Shown here in pieces: positions 1 to 5,119 of a stretch of DNA of 5,119 nt. This DNA comes from Bifidobacteriaceae bacterium (GTDB lineage: Bacteria > Actinomycetota > Actinomycetes > Actinomycetales > WQXJ01). The notes beneath the pieces were generated by a model. That model made no database searches and had not been told where the DNA came from. It saw nothing but the letters and a program-made list of their open reading frames with translations. A program made the position numbers and the translations under genes. Position 1 is the first letter of the stretch, and the number at the start of each line of letters is the position of its first letter. The stretch covers positions 1-5,119 of the forward strand of contig JAIRNM010000329.1 in assembly GCA_031258055.1 (NCBI GenBank), read 5' to 3'.

Positions 1-3000
1 GAACCTCTGGCGCTCCAAGGGGCGGATCGTCTTTCGGGTGCGCCCGGCGGCTGCGGGCTTCAAAGACGACCGCTAGGGCCAGCAGGCAGCCGCCGACTAC
101 GACTAGCGCTGCCAGCCACGGAATCTGATCGACGTCCGCCCGCTGCACGAACACCAGAGTCAGGGTCAGAGCCATTGAGCCGGCGGCGGTCCAAGTGGCC
201 GGCCGCCAGCTTCGAATCGAGCCCATAACCATGAAGGCCAGGGCCAACACCAGGACCATGATGGCTCGCCAAGTCATCGGGTCGGTGCCAACCGCCAGGG
301 TCGAAGGACCGAGGGTGGCGGCCACGCCCGGTGTTACCGCCCAAGCGGCTGAGCCGAGCCAGCGCCGGGCGATCAACCCAGCCGCGAACAACGCCAGCCC
401 GAGCGGGAGCGCGAAGACTTCGACGCGCAGTTGGCGGGTGGACCAACCCGCTATCCCAACCGCCACCGCGACCAACCAGATTGACCAGAAGGGAGGCAGC
501 ACCAGCCGGGACATCGTCCTTCCCAAGTTGCCCGATGCCGCCGTGGAGGGGTCGCTCTCAGCCCGGTCGCTCTCAGCCCGGTCGGTCAGTGCCCGGCCCC
601 GCGCCGACACAAGCATCAGGGCGAGGCAGGCCGCCATGGCCAGCCACATCGCCGCTACCACCGGCCAGGTGAAGCGCATAGAGCAGATCGGCGTGAAGGC
701 CGCGAGCGAAAGGGCTCCCAGGATCCACCACTGCCAGCCGTGCGAGCGGCTCCAGTGGTCGGGCGCCGACGGTAGACCGGTTTGGCCACTCGAGTCCCAC
801 TCGTCTGCGGCTGGCGGATACGTCGCCAGGCGTCCAGCCGCGACCAGGATCGCGGCGGCGGCGAAGCCGATCAGGCAAGCGAGCGCGAACAGGACGGTCG
901 GATAGGGTCTCAATGGCCGGAAGATTTCAAGCCCCAATCCGAAGGGCGGTGCTTGCCCAACCATGACGGCTAACGTGGTCAAGCCCAGCGCCGGGGCGAG
1001 GGCGACCATCGCCAGCGTCCGCCTGAGGTGGTTGAACGCGCTGGCTAAGGTCAGGCATAGCACTCCCGCAGCGGCTAGTTCGACTGAGCGAATCAGCGGG
1101 TCGTCACCGGCCATGAGCAGGACCAAAGTTGGGACCGCCGCTAGCCAGAAGCCGGGGATGGCCAGAGCCAGCATGTCGCGCCGCCGCCTCGCCAACCAAC
1201 CACCGATCACGGCGGCTGCCACAGCCGGCGGCATGGTGTAGGCCTCGACTAGTCCAACGTCTCCCCAGACCAAGGCGCTCCACAAGACGGCGCAACCCAT
1301 AGCGCCGCTGTACCACCAGGCCTGGCCTGTGCCGACCCGTGAAATGGCGACTCCAGCCGAGGCGGCGGCCAGAATGGCGGCGGTTGCCAACACGGTGGTG
1401 GCGCCGGCGAACGGCCAAGCCACTGACATCATGACCGCCATTAGGCCAAGGCCGCCGGCGCTGGCTATCAGCGTGGCGCCAACCACCAAGCGGGCGCGCC
1501 CGGCCCCGTCGCGGCGCAGCCAGAGGCCACCCATCGCCGCCGTTCCCGCGACCACCGCCACCAACGGAAAGAGCCAAACCGAGCCCGAACCGGGAGTGAG
1601 CAGTGCGAGCAAGGCGACCAGCGTGACGGCGGTTCCAGCGACGGCGGTCGCTGCTCCGGCGGCCTTTAGGCCGAGTGGCAAGTGGCGGCGACGCACCAGC
1701 GCCACCGCCAGAGCCAGCGCTGTCAACGAGAACGTGGCGGCGGTGCCGCTCCAAGTTCGCCAGAGCACCAGATCGCAAGCGCTGAAAACCCCAAAGCCCG
1801 CCGCTACGGTCGCTAGTACCGCCCAAGACGGCAGAGCCGGACGCTTGCTTAGGGTCAACGCCGCAACTGCTAGACCAAAGACGGCGGCCATGGCGTGGCC
1901 CGGGTTGGTCGGATAGAAGTAGCGGACGACGGTTATCGTGCCGAGCACAATGAATGGCAGGCAAGCCACGGCCGTCAAAATGGGCCATGAGCGGGGCGCG
2001 AACGAGAATCCGGCCGCTAAGACGGCAGCGGGCACAATCAAAGCGGCGGCAACGGTGACGGCGTCATTGCCGCTGGCCAGCACGCAGGCGGGGAAAAGCA
2101 ACACCAACGCGCTGGCCCGGCCGGTGCGGGCGACAGCGCGGCTGAACTGGGGACGGCGTCCAGGAGCCATGACCGCTCCAGCGGCGCCCGCGCTCAGCGC
2201 CAGCGATAAGGTGGCTAACGCCGCCAAGACCAGCCATTCGGGAGTGGACGGCAAGGCGATCCAATCCGCCAAGCAGGCCGCTCCGGTCGGAACAATGCCC
2301 CAGTAGCCGACCCGTCGGATGCTCCTCGGTTGTCGCAGGAGCGCCGTCAGGGCCAGGGCCACTGCCGGGACCATCAGCGCCACCGCGCTCGCGGGCGTCA
2401 AGCCGAACAGTCGCGGGACGCCCAGCAGCATTGCCCCTGTCGCCGCCAATAGGTCAGGCAGGGCAATGACCAACAGACCAGCTAACGCACCGCCCGCGAG
2501 CGCCCTACCGACGCGCTCAGAACTGACGGCGGCGACCGACTGGCTTGGCGCCGCTAGCTCCACGGGGAGTCCGGAACTTCGATGAATGAACCGAGCCTTG
2601 CCTCTCGGTGAGCCACGGGGACGTACTCGGTGGCTCACCGGTGAGCCACCGAGTACGTCCCCGTGGCTCACGCGCCATAATGCCAGCGCGATCACAGCCC
2701 AAACGGCCAGCCCGCCAAACCGGCTTTGCGGCCCCCATTCCGGTCCCGCGGTCAGTTCTTGGGCCAGTGCCATACCACTGAAGACTAAGGCCACGCCGGT
2801 GACTGGGGCCCAACCGATCCGGTGCTCTTGGCCCAAGGCCAAGGCGGCGCTGGCGACCAGCAGCCAGATGATCCAGTCTTGCGACAACTCGGCCGAGGAG
2901 ACGACCAGCAACGCAGTCGAGGCTAGGGCGAAACCGCCCATCAACTCGAGGGCTAAGCGTTCGCCGTGTCCACGGTCCACCCAGCGCCCGAGCGCCGCGA

Positions 3001-4012
3001 TCAAAGCGAAGCAGACAAAGCCGATGGCGGTCCAGCCATTCTCCCAGCCCACAGCGGCCGGTCCGCAGAACAGGGCGGCGAAAGGGGCCATGAGCAGCCC
3101 AGCGACGCGCCAAGCGCGCGGGCCGCGACGTCCGGCCAGGTAGACAATGGCCGCTAGAACAAGCAAGCTGAAGGCGGCGGAGATTGCCCAGGCCGTTCCG
3201 CCGGAGTCTTGGACGACGGCGATTGCCCAGGTCAGCAAGGCCAAGGCGGCGGCCACTGAAGCCATCGCCTCGGACGTGGCAGTGATCTTGTGGTGCCTAA
3301 GAAAGACCGCCCCGCCTGCGGCCGCTAGGGCCGCTGCCACTAGTGCCGCGATCCGGGCCTCCAATCCCAGGCCAGGAATGAAAAAGGCGTAACCGAGGGC
3401 GGAGGCGGCCACTAATAGGGCGCCGAATAGCGCCAGAACAGTGGTCGGAGTCCATTGGGAAGGCGGTTTCACCATCACCGGAACCGCCTCCGGCGACCGA
3501 GTTGGGCCGCCTGCGGGGACTGGCGGGAGCCAGTGCGGCGGATTAGGGCCGGGGTGACCCGGCGGCATCGGCGAAAAGGCAGGGCCGCCCTTGACGGGCG
3601 GGCCATAACCGGCCACCGGGCCGGGTGCGAGCCACTGCCGTGGGTGGGGAACGGGGTGGCGGGGCGGCTCAGGCAGCGCAAGAGAAGGGCCTACCCGCTC
3701 GGTCCCGCCTAGCTGAGTCCGAGCGGAGTCTTGGCCGCTCGTTTCCTCAAGCGGTCCGGCTGCCTGCCTCGGAACGGGCGCTGTGCCGCGCATTTGGCGG
3801 ACCAAGGCGGAACGTTCTTTGAGTAACCGCGACACGGCGGAGGACCCGGCCCGGCTGGCGGCGGCGGCGGCGATTGAGAGGTTGGCGAGCCGAGCGCCTT
3901 GATCGCCGGTTACGGTCAAGGCGCAATTGCCGCAGCTACTGCCGATCAGTGGCTGTCCGCAGTCCGGACAGCGAGTCCAATCAGTCAGATAGGCCAGCGG
4001 ATCTAGGGTCAT
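1..4012 (-). CDS. Giant zinc-ribbon polytopic membrane protein, SCO7613 C-terminal-domain type (3' end outside window)
   Basis: The biochemical function is unknown. The frame is open from ATG at 4012 to the left edge (1337 complete codons, no stop). Residues 1-35 hold a zinc ribbon with C15-P-D-C18 and C27-G-N-C30. Residues about 38-75 form an Ala/Leu/Arg helix. Residues about 110-185 are a Pro/Gly-rich, probably disordered linker. From about residue 190 to 1320 come roughly 35-40 hydrophobic segments separated by short Arg-containing loops. The last hydrophobic segment ends in VVFEARSRRAHPKDD, which resembles the FEAR-type ending I recall for SCO7613-type proteins, so the stop is probably just outside the window. 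The start is fixed by an in-frame TAG three codons upstream and by the zinc ribbon beginning at residue 15. No Shine-Dalgarno is visible; a leaderless promoter fits. Residues 448-469 are encoded by a 64-bp palindrome and residues 1140-1154 by a 15-bp tandem repeat. The family assignment comes from remembered architecture, not from a search. An enzyme, transporter or sensor role cannot be assigned. Confidence 0.85.
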   Translation of the reverse strand, partial: MTLDPLAYLTDWTRCPDCGQPLIGSSCGNCALTVTGDQGARLANLSIAAAAASRAGSSAVSRLLKERSALVRQMRGTAPVPRQAAGPLEETSGQDSARTQLGGTERVGPSLALPEPPRHPVPHPRQWLAPGPVAGYGPPVKGGPAFSPMPPGHPGPNPPHWLPPVPAGGPTRSPEAVPVMVKPPSQWTPTTVLALFGALLVAASALGYAFFIPGLGLEARIAALVAAALAAAGGAVFLRHHKITATSEAMASVAAALALLTWAIAVVQDSGGTAWAISAAFSLLVLAAIVYLAGRRGPRAWRVAGLLMAPFAALFCGPAAVGWENGWTAIGFVCFALIAALGRWVDRGHGERLALELMGGFALASTALLVVSSAELSQDWIIWLLVASAALALGQEHRIGWAPVTGVALVFSGMALAQELTAGPEWGPQSRFGGLAVWAVIALALWRVSHGDVLGGSPVSHRVRPRGSPRGKARFIHRSSGLPVELAAPSQSVAAVSSERVGRALAGGALAGLLVIALPDLLAATGAMLLGVPRLFGLTPASAVALMVPAVALALTALLRQPRSIRRVGYWGIVPTGAACLADWIALPSTPEWLVLAALATLSLALSAGAAGAVMAPGRRPQFSRAVARTGRASALVLLFPACVLASGNDAVTVAAALIVPAAVLAAGFSFAPRSWPILTAVACLPFIVLGTITVVRYFYPTNPGHAMAAVFGLAVAALTLSKRPALPSWAVLATVAAGFGVFSACDLVLWRTWSGTAATFSLTALALAVALVRRRHLPLGLKAAGAATAVAGTAVTLVALLALLTPGSGSVWLFPLVAVVAGTAAMGGLWLRRDGAGRARLVVGATLIASAGGLGLMAVMMSVAWPFAGATTVLATAAILAAASAGVAISRVGTGQAWWYSGAMGCAVLWSALVWGDVGLVEAYTMPPAVAAAVIGGWLARRRRDMLALAIPGFWLAAVPTLVLLMAGDDPLIRSVELAAAGVLCLTLASAFNHLRRTLAMVALAPALGLTTLAVMVGQAPPFGLGLEIFRPLRPYPTVLFALACLIGFAAAAILVAAGRLATYPPAADEWDSSGQTGLPSAPDHWSRSHGWQWWILGALSLAAFTPICSMRFTWPVVAAMWLAMAACLALMLVSARGRALTDRAESDRAESDPSTAASGNLGRTMSRLVLPPFWSIWLVAVAVGIAGWSTRQLRVEVFALPLGLALFAAGLIARRWLGSAAWAVTPGVAATLGPSTLAVGTDPMTWRAIMVLVLALAFMVMGSIRSWRPATWTAAGSMALTLTLVFVQRADVDQIPWLAALVVVGGCLLALAVVFEARSRRAHPKDDPPLGAPEV
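551..595. repeat. 15-bp tandem repeat, two exact copies and one degenerate
   Basis: GTCGCTCTCAGCCCG occurs at 551-565 and 566-580; a third copy at 581-595 matches at 11 of 15 bases. The unit is a multiple of three, so the membrane protein reads RALTD-RAESD-RAESD at residues 1140-1154, a charged loop between two hydrophobic segments. It probably arose by slippage and may vary in copy number without breaking the frame. Confidence 0.85.
2608..2671. repeat. Perfect 64-bp palindrome, two head-to-head REP-like units, inside the membrane-protein gene
   Basis: The 32 bases at 2608-2639 are the exact reverse complement of 2640-2671, with no spacer (centre ACCGGT). Each half is itself a hairpin, with GTGAGCCAC at 2608-2616 and 2641-2649 and GTGGCTCAC at 2630-2638 and 2663-2671, each pair enclosing a 13-base loop that contains GGGGACGTAC or its complement. 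This is the architecture of paired REP units (BIME-like). GGGGAC/GTCCCC ends resemble REP elements mobilised by RAYT transposases, but that link is inference. No transposase and no clear target duplication are seen. On the minus strand it is translated in frame as residues 448-469, starting with VSHGDVLGGSPVSH, in a loop just after a hydrophobic segment (residues about 432-446). The inserted residues are Arg/Gly/Ser-rich and unlike the flanking membrane protein. Confidence 0.9.
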
Positions 4013-4018
4013 GCGCCC

Positions 4019-4047
4019 AGTCTAGGGTCGAGCCCTGTCGCTGTAAG
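4019..4047 (-). promoter_or_regulatory. Predicted leaderless promoter of the membrane-protein gene
   Basis: On the minus strand, CTTACA (4047-4042, four of six matches to TTGACA) is separated by exactly 17 bases from TAGACT (4024-4019, TAnnnT -10). Six bases, GGGCGC, then lead to the ATG at 4012. This spacing puts transcription start at or next to the A of the start codon, as in actinobacterial leaderless mRNAs, and agrees with the absence of a Shine-Dalgarno sequence. Confidence 0.6.
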
Positions 4048-4057
4048 AGGCTCGACC
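4026..4057. repeat. Perfect 9-bp inverted repeat in the divergent promoter region (possible operator)
   Basis: GGTCGAGCC at 4026-4034 and GGCTCGACC at 4049-4057 are exact reverse complements separated by 14 bases. The element covers the predicted -35 and spacer of the membrane-protein promoter and lies 50-85 bases upstream of the presumed carB start site. The centre-to-centre distance of the arms is 23 bases, about two helical turns, which would suit a dimeric regulator. No U-tract follows on either strand, so a terminator is unlikely. The binding protein is unknown. Confidence 0.55.
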
Positions 4058-4098
4058 GGGCGGGGTCTCGCCGATGAGGTCGACGGCTGGGGTCGCGG

Positions 4099-4104
4099 TA
4101 GGCT
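4099..4104 (+). promoter_or_regulatory. Possible -10 box of the carB promoter
   Basis: TAGGCT fits the actinobacterial TAnnnT pattern. Transcription would start about 7 bases downstream, near G4111 or A4112, just before the first base of the PyrR-type hairpin at 4117. No convincing -35 element is found 16-18 bases upstream, so the call rests on the -10 box and its position alone. Confidence 0.4.
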
Positions 4105-4116
4105 TGGGCGGACAAA

Positions 4117-4150
4117 TCCTTTAAGGCCCGTCCAGTGAGGCGGGAAAGGA
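4117..4150 (+). promoter_or_regulatory. Predicted PyrR-binding RNA hairpin that masks the carB ribosome binding site
   Basis: The leader RNA can fold as follows. A lower stem pairs 4117-4122 (UCCUUU) with 4145-4150 (AAAGGA). A purine bulge, AAGG, lies at 4123-4126. An upper stem pairs 4127-4132 with 4139-4144 (five Watson-Crick pairs and one U-G). The hexaloop CAGUGA is 4133-4138. The core 4129-4142, CGUCCAGUGAGGCG, matches the PyrR binding consensus ARUCCNGNGAGGYU, except that the outer A-U is replaced by a compensatory C-G. Established knowledge: PyrR with bound UMP stabilises such stem-loops, which have an upper stem, a conserved loop, a purine-rich bulge and a lower stem. In mycobacteria the site lies near the ribosome binding site and acts on translation. 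Inference: high UMP keeps the Shine-Dalgarno paired and lowers CarB synthesis. No terminator-like run of U follows, which also argues against an attenuation mechanism. Confidence 0.8.
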
Positions 4151-4152
4151 GG
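4145..4152 (+). promoter_or_regulatory. Strong Shine-Dalgarno of carB, inside a predicted hairpin
   Basis: AAAGGAGG ends four bases before the carB ATG and is a near-perfect anti-Shine-Dalgarno match, which settles the start codon. Its first six bases (4145-4150) are exactly complementary to TCCTTT at 4117-4122, so the site can be masked in the folded leader. Confidence 0.9.
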
Positions 4153-4156
4153 CACA

Positions 4157-5119
4157 ATGCCTAAGAGACGCGATCTCAAATCCGTCATGGTGATCGGGTC
4201 GGGGCCAATCGTGATTGGCCAGGCCTGCGAATTCGACTATTCCGGCACCCAAGCCTGCCGCGTCCTGAGAGACGAAGGCTTACGGGTGGTGCTGGTCAAC
4301 TCGAACCCAGCCACCATCATGACGGACCCGGAGTTTGCCCACGCCACCTATATAGAGCCCATTGAGCTAGAGGCGCTCACGGCCATCATTGAGCGGGAGC
4401 GCCCGGACGCTCTGTTGCCTACTTTGGGTGGACAGACCGCGCTGAACGCGGCGGTGGAACTGGCTGAGGCGGGTGTCCTAGAGCGCTACAAGGTCGAACT
4501 GATCGGTGCCAAAATCGAATCAATCCGGGCCGGTGAGGACCGCCAGGAATTCAAGGGTGTGGTGGAACGGGCGGGAGCGGAAGTGGCCCGGAGCCGAATC
4601 GCCCACTCAATGCCGGAATGCTTGGCAGCGGCCGACGAACTGGGCTATCCGCTGGTGGTCCGGCCGTCGTTCACAATGGGCGGCTTAGGCTCCGGCATTG
4701 CCTACGGGCCGGAGGATCTGGACCGGATTGCCGGGGCGGGGCTCCAATACAGCCCGACAGCGGAAGTGCTGCTCGAAGAATCAGTCATCGGCTGGAAAGA
4801 GTTCGAGCTTGAAATCATGCGCGACAAGGCTGACAACGTTGTGGTTGTCTGCTCCATTGAAAACCTCGACCCGATGGGCGTCCACACCGGCGATTCGGTG
4901 ACCGTCGCGCCCGCCCTGACCCTGACAGACCGTGAGTATCAGCGCCTGCGTGACATTGGAATCGCGGTGATCCGGGAGGTCGGTGTGGACACAGGAGGCT
5001 GTAACATCCAGTTCGCCGTGAACCCGGTTGATGGCCGAGTCATCGTAATCGAAATGAATCCGCGGGTTTCACGTTCTTCAGCCCTGGCTTCGAAAGCGAC
5101 AGGATTTCCGATCGCGAAG
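4157..5119 (+). CDS. carB: Carbamoyl-phosphate synthase large subunit, N-terminal 321 residues (3' end outside window)
   Basis: CarB makes carbamoyl phosphate from bicarbonate, ATP and ammonia supplied by the glutaminase subunit CarA, feeding pyrimidine and arginine synthesis in the cytoplasm. The visible part covers the pre-ATP-grasp domain (about 1-125, with [20 protein letters not shown]) and most of the first ATP-grasp domain, which phosphorylates bicarbonate. The numbering coincides with E. coli CarB, so the known ATP-site residues can be read directly: R129, R169, G175, G176, E208, E215, H243, Q285, E299, N301 and R303 are all present. Both CPSase signatures are seen: [15 protein letters not shown] at 164-178 and VIEMNPRV at 297-304. 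The family is usually about 1070-1120 residues, so about 70% lies beyond the edge. The start is supported by a strong AAAGGAGG placed four bases before ATG. No carA lies directly upstream; the neighbour is divergent. A PyrR-type RNA hairpin in the leader suggests pyrimidine control. Confidence 0.98.
   Translation, partial: MPKRRDLKSVMVIGSGPIVIGQACEFDYSGTQACRVLRDEGLRVVLVNSNPATIMTDPEFAHATYIEPIELEALTAIIERERPDALLPTLGGQTALNAAVELAEAGVLERYKVELIGAKIESIRAGEDRQEFKGVVERAGAEVARSRIAHSMPECLAAADELGYPLVVRPSFTMGGLGSGIAYGPEDLDRIAGAGLQYSPTAEVLLEESVIGWKEFELEIMRDKADNVVVVCSIENLDPMGVHTGDSVTVAPALTLTDREYQRLRDIGIAVIREVGVDTGGCNIQFAVNPVDGRVIVIEMNPRVSRSSALASKATGFPIAK

Larger units (their letters stand above)
4013..4156. 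other. Divergent intergenic region between the membrane-protein gene and carB
   Basis: These 144 bases separate the two start codons. They hold the leaderless promoter and inverted repeat near the left end, a possible carB -10 box in the middle, and the PyrR-type hairpin with the carB Shine-Dalgarno at the right end. I see no small gene, tRNA or terminator in it. Confidence 0.85.

Noticed and set aside
195..905. Long plus-strand open frame opposite the membrane-protein gene, with similar ones at 963-1241, 1329-1916, 1938-2306 and 2586-3143
   Set aside because: All lie in the antisense frame whose third codon positions coincide with those of the real gene, which leaves long stop-free stretches in GC-rich DNA. 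The products are Ala/Arg/Thr/Pro-rich without any recognisable domain, and no good ribosome sites precede them.
1104..1988. Minus-strand 294-codon frame, and others at 60-446, 573-878, 2064-2264 and 2517-3113
   Set aside because: These are in the other minus-strand phase inside the continuous 1337-codon membrane-protein frame. Their translations are low-complexity Gly/Arg/Ser/Pro-rich, typical of out-of-frame reading.
2608..2671. Palindrome as a transcription terminator or as an assembly fold-back artefact
   Set aside because: It lies inside an open coding frame with no T-run after either arm, so it is not an ordinary terminator. The sequences on the two sides of the 64 bp are unrelated, and the reading frame continues with membrane-type sequence, so a chimeric fold-back is not supported.
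2608..2671. CRISPR array
   Set aside because: The repeated 9-mers form two adjacent hairpins with the same loop sequence in inverse orientation. There are no direct repeats with unique spacers and no cas genes in view.
4026..4057. Inverted repeat as a rho-independent terminator
   Set aside because: The 14-base loop is long, there is no following T-tract, and the site is between two divergent gene starts where no transcript needs to end.
4506..4901. Short open frames within carB on both strands
   Set aside because: They overlap highly conserved CarB ATP-grasp sequence in other frames and have no homology-like features.

Overview
The window looks like a piece of a high-GC Gram-positive (actinobacterial) chromosome. 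Two things point this way. The carbamoyl-phosphate synthase large chain has an actinobacterial-style N-terminus ([17 protein letters not shown]...). The other gene belongs to the zinc-ribbon plus giant polytopic membrane protein group known mainly from actinomycetes (SCO7613-type). I cannot name a genus.

Layout: two divergent genes share a 144-base intergenic region. Positions 1-4012 on the minus strand are one uninterrupted reading frame of at least 1337 codons that runs off the left edge. It encodes a cytoplasmic N-terminal zinc ribbon, a short helix, a Pro/Gly-rich linker and then roughly 35-40 hydrophobic segments. Positions 4157-5119 on the plus strand are the first 321 codons of carB, which runs off the right edge. 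The many other open frames opposite the large gene are antisense shadows.

The intergenic region carries most of the regulatory content. The membrane-protein gene has no Shine-Dalgarno sequence, but a TAnnnT -10 box lies exactly six bases before its ATG, so it is probably leaderless. A perfect 9-bp inverted repeat overlaps its core promoter. On the carB side, the 5' leader can fold into a hairpin that matches the PyrR-binding RNA consensus (with a compensatory closing pair). Its lower stem pairs with the carB Shine-Dalgarno sequence. This predicts UMP-dependent translational repression of carB by PyrR.

Two repeats lie inside the membrane-protein gene. One is a perfect, loopless 64-bp palindrome (2608-2671) made of two head-to-head REP-like units; it is translated in frame. 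The other is a 15-bp tandem repeat near the 3' end (551-595). carB belongs to pyrimidine and arginine precursor synthesis. Nothing in the sequence links the membrane protein functionally to it beyond the shared divergent promoter region.
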